Source: Ambrosia x helenae
Lineage: Eukaryota; Streptophyta; Magnoliopsida; Asterales; Asteraceae
Direction: 5' to 3'
DNA: 64,000 bases
NCBI GenBank assembly: GCA_030844895.1
Contig: CM061226.1
Coordinates: 49,536,898-49,600,897 of the forward strand
Position 1 is the stretch's first letter. The number at the start of each line of letters is the position of its first letter. The position numbers and the translations under genes were made by a program. This document shows, piece by piece, positions 1 to 10,189 of this stretch. The notes beneath the pieces are model-generated. The model had not been told where the DNA came from. It worked only from the letters and a program-made list of their open reading frames with translations, and ran no database searches.

Positions 1-1325
1 GAGTCGTACTGGCGTAGTAGATCGTGTGGAAGTGCTTGTCCTTCCGCTGCCCTAAGACCGCCCCTATTGCAAAATCACTTGCATCACACATGATCTCGAA
101 TGGCAGCGCCCAGTCAGGCACCACCAAAATAGGGGCCTCAACAAGCAAACTCTTAAGAAAGCCAAATGCCTTCAAACACTCAGTACCAAACACAAACGGT
201 GCATCCTTCTCTAACAACCTGGTCATTGGACGGGTGATTTTAGAAAAATCTTTTATGAATCGCCTGTAAAGCCCCGCATGACCCAAGAAACTGCGGGTTG
301 CTCTGACAGAGGTGGGGTGGGAGTCGAGAAATGATGTCCACCATAGCTGGATCAACCTCCAACCCAGCATGGGAGACCTTATGCCCTAGGACTACTCCTT
401 CCTTCATCATGAAGTGGCATTTTTCCCAGTTGAGCACAAGACTGGTCTCCTCACACCTCTGTAACATCCGCTCCAAATTCTTCAGACATTGATCGAAGGA
501 GCTCCCGAAAACAGAAAAATCATCCATGAATACTTCCATGGAGTCCTCGATCATGTCATCAAAGATGGAGACCATGAAACGCTGGAAGGTCGTCGGCGCA
601 TTACACAGCCCAAATGGCATACGCCTGTAGGTGAATGTGCCAAAAGGGCATGTGAAGGTCGTCTTATCCTGGTCCACATGATCGATAGGAATTTGGAAAT
701 ACCCAGAAAAACCATCAACGAAACAGTAGTACAACTTCCCCAACAGACGTTCCAACATCTGGTCGATGAATGGAAGCAGGAAGTGATCCTTTCGGGTGGC
801 GTCATTGAGTTTGCGGTAGTCAATGCAAACTCGCCATCCGATGACGGTTCGGGTAGGAATAAGCTCATTCCTATCATTTATAACCATAGTCATGCCACCT
901 CTCTTGGGCACGACGTGTACTAGACTAACCCATACAGAGTCTGAGATCAGATATATCAATCCTGCATCTAACAATTTGATGACCTCAGAGTTAACAACCA
1001 CCTGCATATTGGGGTTCAGGCACCTTTGGTACTGCGCACAAGGCTTATAGACATATTTCATCAAGATTTTATGAGTACAGAATGAGGGATTGATCCCCTT
1101 GATGTCCATGATCTTCCAGAAAATTGCCCATTTATGAAGTTTAAGCACTCTGAGCAACTCGCTATTCTCCTCTGCAGCCAATGAAGATGAAATAATGACT
1201 GGAAAACGACCCTCCTCGTCTAAGAATGCATACTCAAGATGCGGTGGAAGCTCTTTCAGCTCCAAAGATGGTGGATCCTCAACAAAAGGCTTCGACTTTT
1301 CCTTCTCTTCATGCTCAATCTCCAC
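1..1325 (-). pseudogene. Athila-type reverse transcriptase and start of RNase H (broken)
   Basis: The frame open from 1325 down to 240 holds an RT domain: RVCIDYRKLNDATRKDHF (palm), YRRMPFGLCNAPTTFQRF, and the active site as FMDDFSVFG where chromoviruses have FIDD. After PPHLCQSNPQFLGSCG (near 310) the frame shifts. The sequence from about 310 to 1 still encodes the RT tail and an RNase H start (a DASDFAIGAVLGQ-like stretch) in another frame, with stops. The enzyme would copy the element RNA inside the virus-like particle. This copy cannot do so. Integrase would lie left of the window. Confidence 0.85.
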
Positions 1326-1372
1326 AAAATGTTCCGGACTCTGGGAACCATCATCACCGATCTGATAGACCG

Positions 1373-1987
1373 CTACTCAACTCTATGGCCCTTCTTCATA
1401 ATGCCATCTAGGTTCCCACACAACAGATGTGTGTCCGAAACATCCTCCTCAAAAGTGCCCCGAATATAAGAGCTGACACACTGGTCTACTATATCAAGAT
1501 AGTATAGTGTATCATCCTGACTCTCAGGATGACGCATCGACCTCTGAATATCAAAAGTCACATGCTCATCATTAACTCGGAGTGTGATCTGGCCCGCAAC
1601 CACATCAACAATCGTCCTAGTCGTGTTAAGGAAAGGACGTCCGAGAATCAAAGGCACTTTAGAGTCCTCATCCATATCTAGGATGACAAAATCCACGGGG
1701 AACACAAATTTGTCAATCTTAACAAGCATATTTTCAACGAACCCTCGCGGGTATTTGATCGAACGATCAGCAAGTCTAATACTCATCCTGGTGGGGGAAG
1801 GCTCACCCAGATCCAACTTCTCAAAAACCTTATAAGGCATAAGGTTGATGCTTGCACCCAAGTCTGCCAATGCATTGCTGACAGTCATATTGCCTATCAG
1901 ACAAGGGATAGTAAAGCTACCAGGATCTCCCATCTTCATGGGCAGTCGATTATGCCGAATTGCAGAGCAGTTCTCATTCAACAACAC
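1373..1987 (-). CDS. Athila-type retroviral-like aspartic protease block
   Basis: An open block of 204 codons encodes the protease part of the polyprotein. The active-site turn reads ALADLGASINLMP (D-L-G rather than D-S/T-G), followed by the flap-like stretch and LILGRPFLNTTRTIVDV, which is characteristic of the Tat/Athila pepsin-like proteases. It is in the same frame as the linker upstream, separated by one TAA at about 2009. The RT that follows is in a different frame, so the polyprotein is interrupted on both sides. The start given is the first ATG after that stop and is not the original start. Confidence 0.8.
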   Translation of the reverse strand: MLLNENCSAIRHNRLPMKMGDPGSFTIPCLIGNMTVSNALADLGASINLMPYKVFEKLDLGEPSPTRMSIRLADRSIKYPRGFVENMLVKIDKFVFPVDFVILDMDEDSKVPLILGRPFLNTTRTIVDVVAGQITLRVNDEHVTFDIQRSMRHPESQDDTLYYLDIVDQCVSSYIRGTFEEDVSDTHLLCGNLDGIMKKGHRVE

Positions 1988-2008
1988 ACATGACAGGTCC
2001 TCTAGTGT

Positions 2009-2716
2009 TTACTTATTAGTGAGGATGTCCTTCAAGAATTTAGCATACTTAGGCATCTGAGCTAAGGCCTCCACAAATGGTATGTTTATATGTAACTGTT
2101 TAAACAATTCAAGGAACTTACCATATTGGGCCTCATCCTTATGCTTCCTCAGCCTGCCCGGGTATGGAACTGGAGGAGTGTAGTCAGTGACTGGCTTTGG
2201 AATCTGTGTTGTACTTGCTGGGATTCGCCTAGCGTGCACCTCGTCAGAAGACTCAGTCTGGACCATCTCAGTGATTGGTAGTGAGCCCGATGTGTAAGGT
2301 CCCGTGGTTTTACCACTCCTAGTCATAATGGCATTAACATGCCCCCTCGGATTTGGCTCAGTGTTGCCTGGAAGACCACCGTGGGGTCTCTCAGACATCA
2401 TCTTCGCCAGCTGACCAACCTAGTTTTCAATTGTCTGCATCGATGCCTTTTGACTCCTCATCTCGCCCTCTTGGGCGTTGAAGCATTCCTCGTGCTGCTG
2501 GTAACGCTTCTCGGCGATCTGATTCATGATGGTGGAGTTGCTCGGAATTTGTGCCATCAAATCCTCCAGCCTTGACGTACCTTGCTGGGCATGCTACTGG
2601 GAACTGCTCCCAGCGCCCTAGTTCTGGTACTGGTTCGGTCTAGGCTAGTATCACTGACCATGAGATTGGTATGGCTGGTTTTAGGACTAGTGGGATTGCG
2701 GTGGCAACTGTGGTTG
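2009..2716 (-). pseudogene. Athila gag-protease linker region (degenerate)
   Basis: The part from 2401 down to 2009 is open and contains NTEPNPRGHVNAIMTRSGK and the LFKQLHINIPFVEALAQMP motif, both typical of the segment between capsid and protease in Athila/Tat elements. Upstream the same frame reads MQTIEN-stop-VGQLAKMM, where related elements have glutamine at the stop, so CAG to TAG is likely. Bases 2717 to about 2460 are more degraded. No zinc knuckle is visible, which fits this clade. Confidence 0.65.
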
Positions 2717-3925
2717 CTATGGTGCATGGGGGCCTCTACTGGTATCCGAGCGGGTTCTGGTTAGAGGAACCAGATCTCCACCCAAATTTCGGGTGATTTC
2801 TCCAACCCGGATTATATGTGTTGCTGTAGGGGTTATTCTGGGTCTGACTTGATTACCCATATAGTCCACCTCCTCGTGGCCTATATACATAACACCCTGA
2901 GCATACGAGCCAGCCTCGTGAGATACCCCGAACTGATCACACAAACCTTGAGCCTGCGCTACATGTTGCTGAGATTTATCGAATCTCGTAGCCAGGGCCT
3001 CGATCTGTGCAAAAATAGCTGTGTAATTGTCCACAACATGAAAACCAGAACGGGAAGAATATGATCTCGACCTATCACTCTGCCGGGATTTAGACTTTAG
3101 AGCCGCTTTCTCTATGATTCTCCGTGCCTCATTGGGGGTCTGAGGTCCAAGATCTCCCCCAGCATATACATCTAAGCGCTCTTGTGAGTCGTACCCACAT
3201 CCCTGATAAAAAGTTAGCACCAACTGCCTCTTTGGAAGACCGTGGTGCAGGACACTCAAGAGTAGGTCTTTAAATCTCTCCCATGCCATATACAATGATT
3301 CCCCGTCATCCCGCCAAAAGGTCATGATGCGGTTCCTCGGTTTATGGGTTTTCTCTGGAGGGAAGTACTACTGCATGAACTGCTGAGACAGCTCCGCCCA
3401 TGTAGTGATAGAACCTGCGGGAATCGACTGAAGCCAACTCCTTGCTTTGTCCCGCAAAGAGAATGGGAAGAGTCTTAAACGAATGGCATCATGTGAGACA
3501 TTCGTTATCCTAAAGGTGGCTAACACCTCTAAGAAACCAGCAATGTGTCGGCCTGGATCCTCGTGCTCCGGTCCACCGAACTGCACCGAGTTTTGTATCA
3601 TATTAATGATACTAGATTTAATTTCAAAGTTCGCCGTCACCACCGTGGGTCGGGCGATACTCGATGCAAGTCCATCACCTCCAGGACGGCCGCTATCATT
3701 GAGCGGGATATCAACCTCCGCCATCATGATCTCGCTCTCCGCCTCTGACCCTTCGTGGTCAAACGGATCTGCCGGCGCCTCGTTCACTAGGACCTCTATA
3801 GCAGGAGTAGAAATAAGAATATTAGAAAAAAGACGCGACTTATGAAGTCTAATTCTTTCGCTTCTCCTCAATCTACGTGTCTCCTCCTCAGACAGATCAC
3901 CAGTGGGCCCGGGGTTTGAGGACAT
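2717..3925 (-). pseudogene. Athila/Tat-type gag with a nonsense mutation
   Basis: The likely start is the ATG at 3925 giving MSSNPGPTGDLSEEE. The capsid core reads INMIQNSVQFGG, then DAIRLRLFPFSLRDKARSWL and ITTWAELSQQFMQ, the conserved retrotransposon gag block. A TAG stop at 3368-3370 follows QQFMQ, and the reading resumes in the same frame as YFPPEKT and MTFWRDDGESLYMAWERF down to 2717. Gag would form the cytoplasmic virus-like particle. The stop is consistent with a CAG to TAG change, although AAG to TAG cannot be excluded. Confidence 0.8.
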
Positions 3926-4486
3926 CAACCTGCAATCAAAGAATGATACAATTGCAGCATGTGAAATAGATAACCAAGCCAAAAAGCAATAAAAGAAAGA
4001 AAAATAAATATTAATACCATCAATACATACAAAAATACAGGAAAGTTGTATACTCATAAAAATTAGATAAATGCAAATAAAATCAATAAAATGAATAGAA
4101 CATCAATCAAAGAATCAAACAGCCCAAATAACAAAATCAACAATTAGTTCAAATACGAACAAATAAATCAAATAAATCAAATAATGAATCAATCAAATTC
4201 ATAGACAAACCAATAAATCCAATATTCAATCAATTAAATCTATCAACATCCTAATGAACAAACAATCAATCAATCAATCAATCCTATAAGCAGAAAATGA
4301 ACAAATATATATGCAAACCTGTGCCAATCTAAAATCAATCCAATATATCAACAGACAGATAAATCAAATAAATAATCATATATGCAAATAAATGAACAAA
4401 TAAAGAATCAACATAGTATAAACAAGTATTCACAAGCATGTACACTGGTAAAAGGTTGACTCGGTTCGTTCCTAAAGCTCGTCGCG
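3926..4486 (-). other. Athila leader between primer-binding site and gag
   Basis: This stretch has no convincing ORF. It is A/T-rich and dominated by iterations of AATCAAT and AAATAAATC-like words, consistent with a low-complexity 5' untranslated leader of the element. No splice or packaging signal could be defined by eye. Confidence 0.5.
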
Positions 4487-4504
4487 TCCCTGGCAACGGC
4501 GCCA
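4487..4504 (-). other. Primer-binding site complementary to tRNA-Asp
   Basis: On the minus strand the sequence TGGCGCCGTTGCCAGGGA lies a few bases inside the inferred LTR end. It matches the classical Athila primer-binding site, complementary to the 3' end of tRNA-Asp, except for one base (CAGGGA instead of CGGGGA). It fixes the orientation of the element and the LTR edge near 4511. Confidence 0.85.
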
Positions 4505-4510
4505 AAAACT

Positions 4511-6375
4511 TGACGTCCGTGACAGTACGCATAATTTTGTGTTGAATAAACACACGTTTGGTTTTAATATTTATAAAAATGGTTTAGACCTTAACATTAA
4601 AACACACACACAAAGGCAAGTGTACCCTGTCATATATGTAGTAAGTACATATAAGAACTATATATCAATCCATGGACGCGAGCGGATGCAATAGTACTTA
4701 AACTCTATCCTCGATTTACCAGTAAAAGATAGTTTGAAGTTTGTTTAACTAAATTATTTCTAAAACATCAAATTAACATATGTAAGACTCCAAATACAAA
4801 ATATAACTACAAAGACAATAATATACCAATCCTAGCATGTCATCTACATATCGTATGATAAAAAGGCGTGAAATCAACATTCCTATTTTCAGACAATTAG
4901 TATCCCTTTCGGGAATACTAACATGAAAACTATACAGAAAGCTAACACGAATACACACGTTAACCACCTCAAATTGTTCATTAGCGAGCAGCTGATATAA
5001 TGTCATGCAAATCTTCTAAAGATAAGTTAGCCATCTATTAAGAGTTTTCTAACCTCACTAATCAAAGAAAGCAATATTGAAAACACAACACGACCACCTA
5101 GACTAGCATAAAGTAGAGCATTTCACAACCTATTCCATTTTACCAACTTTGAACACAAGTCTACTAAGATCGTCATTTTAACCAAAATAACTAGCAAAGA
5201 TCATCAACCATGTCAAAGATCAGTAACAACACCATTAAGGTTTTTAAACCCTTTTACGTGCCAATAAGCATTTCTAATCATTATTCGACTGACTTTAACC
5301 AAACCAATACCCGGTTACAGTTTCATGGTGTAAACTTATTAACAAGTTAACTAGTCTACTACCGATCGATTAAACGAACGGTTTTTTAACATGTATCCGA
5401 CTAACACAAACGATAATCATCAAAGTCATTCCAACATAACGACAAATCCAACAACAATGAAACAAGGTTGCATTATGATCATCAAGATTAAACATGAAAA
5501 ACACCAATATCATACAAGACATGATTAAACGTACAAACAATTGTTTCTACATACTAAATACTATTGTTTTTACCCGTAGGTGTACAATCTATAACATATA
5601 CATCACATTAAGGCATACAAAATCAGATTTGAACAAGAAATAGATTATAAGATCAAACCATAAATGCCTAATGTGATGGATTGGATGATGATAGATGATC
5701 CGGATCGCCTCCCGAGCTTGTTAAACGGCTTCTCAGCAGCTCCACAGGTCCAGAAATCACCTCAGATCGCTTAGAAAATACCCAACATTTGATGAGTGAG
5801 TTCTGCTCTGTTTTTATACAAGTTTCGATTTCTTGCACGGTCGTGCACACGTGGCGCACGGCCGTGCACTTTATCCTTTTGATGTGACAGGCAAGTGGGC
5901 TGGTGGTTTCTGAAAATATCTTGAGGCTCGCACGGTCGTGCACTATTCTTGCACGGTCGTGCTGATCAGGAGTACCCGAGAACTATGGTTGCACTTCCTT
6001 GTGCACTAGTAGTGCAGCCAAGAAGGTGAGTCACACGGGCAGGTGCACGGTTGTGCGGGCTTAGATGCCCGAGGATCTTGGGTGCACGAGCAGCTGCACT
6101 GGTAGTGCAACTTGTTGTTGCCGAGTCAAGATGATCTGCACGATCGTGCATAAACCTTGCACGGCCGTGCAGGTGTGTCAGTTTCGTCTGATTGTGCAGC
6201 AACTATCCGTTCAGTCCAGATTTTGTCCGTTTTCTTCGACTTTGGGGCGTCGTTTTAGACCTGCAATAACAATACAAAGCGTTTAAGTACCAAATTCGTG
6301 CAATTATGGTCGAAAACGAGTAATTTGGGAGTTTAATCGGGGATTTATATATGCATAATTTAACGTATATCATCA
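4511..6375 (-). repeat. 5' LTR of the Athila-type element
   Basis: The inner edge is set by the primer-binding site: the minus strand ends in GACGTCA at 4511. The outer edge is inferred from a TGATGATATACG start at about 6375 and is not proven, because the partner LTR is outside the window. A length of about 1.86 kb suits Athila. Short open frames at 5668-5943 and 5966-6202 are produced by the palindrome cluster and are not genes. Confidence 0.65.
5834..6171. repeat. Cluster of TGCAC...GTGCA palindromes in the LTR
   Basis: Within about 340 bases there are roughly ten self-complementary words of the form (T)GCACGGYCGTGC(A) or TGCACTNGTAGTGCA. Clear members are at 5834-5847, 5856-5867, 5930-5941, 5951-5962, 6002-6016, 6043-6056, 6095-6109, 6137-6150 and 6158-6171. 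Being palindromic they read the same on both strands. They are CpG-rich in an otherwise A/T-rich LTR. Confidence 0.85.
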
Positions 6376-6403
6376 ATCGTCGACGATTCGGTCGGATTAT
6401 GCG

Positions 6404-6490
6404 ATGAGTTCGGCTGTGGAGGATGTGCAGTTTGAAAGAGAAAGAGTGATGGATCAGAGTCTAGATGCTTTGTTTGAGAAAAGGTGGTTA
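6404..6490 (+). other. Exon-like fragment next to the Athila LTR
   Basis: A plus-strand ATG at 6404 opens a short frame reading MSSAVEDVQFERERVMD and then QSLDALFEKRW before a stop shortly afterwards. The composition looks more protein-like than the surroundings, and a possible splice donor (AAAAG/GTGG) follows LFEK. I do not recognise the protein. It could be the remnant of a first exon disrupted by the Athila insertion, or simply chance. From here to 6945 there is A/T-rich DNA with a TA run at 6737-6757 and no supported gene. Confidence 0.25.
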
Positions 6491-6945
6491 GTTATATGTT
6501 CATAATTTCATGTTTTGAAAGTGAATATGCATGTATGAATAATATTAGCTAAATTTGATGTTTAGTTAAATTGATTATTGATGGATTTTATTATTTTAGG
6601 TGTATTTACATACTTTTGAATTTATTGTTTTTCTTTTATGTTTTTAAAGATGGTCCACGAGGGAAATGGCGTTATCTTTTATCACGTCATATTAGATTTT
6701 TCAACCTCGGAATGACGCTCCTAGGGTATAAGCTAATATATATATATATATATATATAAAGTGATTAATTTGCAGCAAAATAAAAAATTAAAACCAAACT
6801 AATCTTACTTTAATACAATTGAAACCAAATCTTAATCGGTTCAGTTTTAATTTCCAAACTAACAAGTGATTAGTAATAGTAACTTCGGAAGGCAATACTT
6901 TTTTTGGAGAGTTCGGAAGACATTACTAATTTATTTGGTTACACA

Positions 6946-8456
6946 TATGGTGGTAAAATGGGTAGGTTGGGTTGATTTGGTTGTTGGGTCAGGATGGGTT
7001 TGGGTCAAGATGGGTAGATTAAAAAAATAGGTTAGGATGGGTTAGATCAGGATGGGTTTGGGTTTGGGTTTGGGTCACTCTAGATGGTTTGGATTAGGAT
7101 AGGTTCACATCAAAATAGACTACATTTTAAAAAAAAAATAACAATAAAAAGGTAAAAAAATTAAAAAAAAATAAAAATAAAAAAAAAACTAAAATAAACT
7201 TAAAAATAAAATTTTAAGGGATCCAAAATATTTCATTTCGAACCGGACCGGTTCGACCCTATCGGGCTTGTTAACAACCCGGACCATTACGACCCGACCG
7301 GACCCGGTAGCGACCCGGACTGTTTCGACCTGACCGGACCCGTTAGCAACCATGACCATTTCGACACGGCCGGGCCCGTTAGCGACCGGATCCGTTTCGA
7401 CCCGACCGGGCACGTTAGAGATCCGGACTGTTTCGACCCGATCGGGTTCGTCAACGATTGGGCTCGTTAGCGATCTAAACCATTTTGATCCAACTAGGGC
7501 CCGTGAGCGACCCGGACCGTTTAGACACGACCGGACGGTTAACGACCTAGACCGTTTCGACCCCCGGCCCGTCAACGACCTAGACCGTTTCGACCCCCCG
7601 GGCCGTCAACGACCTAGACCGTTTGAACCTGACCCGTCCCGTAGCGACCCGGACCGTTTCGACCGGGGCCGTTAACGACCCAGACCATTTCAACCTGACC
7701 CGTCCTATAGCGACCCGGACCGTTTCGACCCGACCAGGCGGGGTAACGACCCAGACCGTTTCAACCTAACCCGTCCCGTAGCGACCCGGACTGTTTCGAC
7801 CCGGCCGGGCCCGCTAGCGATTCGGACCGTTTCGATCCGACCGGGCCTGGTAACGACCCAGACCATTTCAACCTGACCCGTCCCGTAGCGACCCAGACCG
7901 TTTCAACCCGACCGGGCCCAGTAACGACCTAGACCGTTTCAACCTGACCTGTACTGTTTCGACCCAACCAGGCCCGTCAACGACCAAACCCTTTCGACCC
8001 GAACGGGCTGGTCAACAACCCAGACCGTTTGGACTCGATCAAGCCCGCTAACGACTCGAACTGTTTCGATGAGATTGGTCTCGTTAACAACCCGTGTTGA
8101 TTCGACAGTGTCGTCCGTTAACGATCCGAACGGTTTCGAACCAACTGGGGTGATCAACAAATGCAAAAGATATAATTTTTTGTTTTTAATGACATTGATT
8201 GAGGCATCAATGTTTTTGGTGTTGGGTGAGTTTTAATTCAGATTTGGATATGGTTATCTAAAAATACCCATTCTGACCCATTTGTTCTTTTTTTTTTTTA
8301 CATACCCATCCTGACCCACTTAGTTATTTTCTAGAATTAAAATTATCCATCATAAACCCCTTGAAAATTATACTAAACCTATTTTAACCCATAAGGTCAA
8401 ATTTTAAACTCAAAACAAACCAAACTCAACTAGATTGATTGAAATTGTCAAGTCTA
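6946..8456. mobile_element. Probable non-autonomous hAT-like element
   Basis: The segment is flanked by the 8-bp direct repeat GTTACACA (6938-6945 and 8457-8464), the target-duplication length of hAT elements. The ends share only a weak inverted repeat (TATGGTGGTAAAAT against TAGACTTGACAATT). Inside them, longer arms are inversely related: copies of GGGTCAGGATGGGT-like words at 6985-7080 face GACCCATCCTGACCC-like words at 8270-8330. No transposase is present. The middle is a minisatellite. The family assignment is inference from target-site size and end pattern. Confidence 0.5.
7238..8160. repeat. 36-bp minisatellite, about 25 degenerate copies
   Basis: The array iterates a unit of about 36 bases built around CGGACCGTTTCGACCCGACC followed by a GGGCCCGTTAGCGA-like half. 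It is strongly G+C- and CpG-rich against A/T-rich flanks. Because 36 is a multiple of three, long open frames appear on both strands (7189-7575 minus, 7352-7675 plus, 7939-8166 minus). Their 12-residue periodicity shows that they come from the repeat and are not genes. Confidence 0.85.
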
Positions 8457-8464
8457 GTTACACA

Positions 8465-9700
8465 CGAGTGTGGGTTTTGCAGTTCAAAATTTTCTAAATA
8501 AACATAATAAAATATTTGAAAGATAAATAAATAATATTACATATATCAACAATTTAAATCCTCCAAAAACAAGACCAACAGTCCTCTATGGACCAAAATA
8601 CACAACAACATAGGGACAATGCAACAAGGACCAAAGAATGTTGATCAATCACAAACCACACGATTAACAAAAACAAATTTCGAATCCAAACACAACATCC
8701 TGAACCGGGCCCAATGGGAATATTGCACTCAACTTTCCCACGTGAAAATAAGGTTTTCTTTTTTTACTTAACACACATATATATGTGTTTAGGTTTTTAT
8801 ACAAATCCATTTTTTTGTGATAAGTATGAGAACCAATATGGGAGTGACATGTGATGTGATACAAGGTGTTTGGGCACTTTAGTAATTTTTACATACTATT
8901 AAATAATGATTAAATTTATAATTTTGGTAAGAGATGTGAGAGAGAGCATAAAAATAGATAAAGAGAGAAAGAGAGACACGAGAAAGAGAGAGAGAATGGT
9001 TCTAGTTACCATCATCATCGTCATTACTAACGCATAGTGTTTAACAATCAACGTGTAGTGTTTTATGTTTAAGGTAGACTTTTAGGTATTCTTTATACAA
9101 GGTATGGTGTTTTATTATAGTCTTGTAAGTTGTTTCGTCAAGAAGGTGTTTACGTTCATACCCGTGTGTTTTATCACCATATTTTTAACTTTGTGTTTTA
9201 ACAGTCTCGTGTGTTTTATCATCATCTTCTCCATAATCCAGTGTGTTTTATCTTCATCATACATATTCAGTAACACATTAAAAAAACACACTAGATCCAA
9301 TGTTTTATCTTCATCATACATAATCCAGTGTATTTTATCAATAAGAAAAGAGCAGGTTACCAACTAGTCTCATATGTAAAATAATGCTTTATGTGTTGTT
9401 AGTTTAAAATTGTTTTCAAATGGAACCATGTTTTTATGACACTGAACGAGAATATTGGAACTACCGACAATAATTTTGGACATAAAAAAAAAATACACAC
9501 ACAAGTTCTTATAATTATTAATTAAATGTGAGTGCCTAATTTACTTTAATACCCCTCACCTATTTAATATATTATTAATATTATAACACTAATTACCAAA
9601 ATATCACTCACTTAATCTACACCATACATTAAGATGATCCAATGGCCAAAACACATTATCACACTTCACACAAAAAAAAAAAAAACACTTTGTACAGGAT
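8465..9700. other. Intergenic A/T-rich DNA without supported gene
   Basis: No coding region is supported here. It contains a purine-rich GAGA tract at 8937-8997 and several dispersed copies of a GTGTTTTATC word between about 9106 and 9340, two of them in a longer repeated context ending CTTCATCATACATA. Open frames on both strands at 9104-9367 come from that repetition. Confidence 0.5.
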
Positions 9701-9704
9701 CTTG

Positions 9705-9708
<4 letters not shown>

Positions 9709-9757
<49 letters not shown>
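9709..9757. repeat. TA dinucleotide microsatellite
   Basis: An uninterrupted TA run of nearly 50 bases sits immediately before AGGAATGAGATCCGTTGAGAACC. A second, shorter TA run at 14133-14147 precedes a related sequence (GGATCTGGATCATACGAGAACC), so the TA tract appears to be part of, or a preferred neighbour of, a dispersed repeat family. Confidence 0.85.
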
Positions 9758-9758
<1 letters not shown>

Positions 9759-9759
9759 A

Positions 9760-9835
9760 ATGAGATCCGTTGAGAACCCACTTAAGTTGCGAGAATTTGA
9801 GAACCAATTTGAGCCAATAAGATGTTGCCGCATAC
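9760..9835 (+). repeat. Dispersed repeat, copy 1 (GAGAACC family)
   Basis: The sequence following the TA run, with GAGATCCGTTGAGAACC, then TTGCGAGAATTTGAGAACC and CCAATAAGATG, aligns by eye with 14148-14215. It is probably the end of a non-autonomous mobile element inserted in TA-rich DNA. The class could not be settled because the other end was not found. Confidence 0.4.
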
Positions 9836-10133
9836 TATAGTTTTGTTTGTATCTTGCACAGGTATTAGACCATGTGTAATGGAAGGCAATTTGGAGCGTG
9901 GTTGGGGAAAAAAACGTCCACATTGGATTTGCACAACCCCCCCCCCCCCCCGGATTTGGGGTGTTTTTTGGGCCAATGGAAAAAAACGACGTGGAAAAAG
10001 TGTGAGGGCCAGTCATATTCAACTAGTCGTTGGCTAGAAACGGTCCTTTTTAAAAAATATATATATTTTAACAAATTACCCTTTAAACACACATTCCTTA
10101 CCCATTTTTTCATCTCCTTTATTTATTTATTTT

Positions 10134-10145
10134 TTTATATAAAAA
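10134..10145 (+). promoter_or_regulatory. TATA box of the PIF ORF1-like gene
   Basis: The sequence TTATATAAAAAC, followed by CTCTCTC, lies about 50 bases upstream of the start codon at 10190. Its position and the pyrimidine-rich sequence downstream fit a plant TATA box and transcription start. Confidence 0.55.
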
Positions 10146-10189
10146 CTCTCTCTTTTATAAAATTTCATTCAACCTTTACACACTCACAA

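Larger units (their letters stand above)
1..6375 (-). mobile_element. Athila/Tat-type Ty3/gypsy retrotransposon, left-truncated by the window
   Basis: Read on the minus strand the order is LTR (about 6375-4511), primer-binding site, leader, gag, linker, protease, reverse transcriptase and start of RNase H, which runs off the window at base 1. The RT block YRRMPFGLCNAPTTFQRF and a primer-binding site matching the 3' end of tRNA-Asp are features of the Athila/Tat clade. The polyprotein is broken by several stops and frame changes, so the copy is dead. The outer LTR edge is uncertain by a few bases (6372 or 6375) because the other LTR is outside the window. Confidence 0.85.

Noticed and set aside
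5668..6202. Minus-strand ORFs in the Athila LTR
   Set aside because: The reading frames follow the TGCAC/GTGCA palindrome cluster and have no conserved content.
7189..7675. Overlapping open frames on both strands in the 36-bp repeat
   Set aside because: The repeat unit is a multiple of three, so all frames stay open by periodicity. The peptides are 12-residue repeats without domain features.
9604..10022. Minus-strand ORFs with tyrosine-isoleucine runs
   Set aside because: They come from the TA microsatellite and a C-run, with no conserved protein content.
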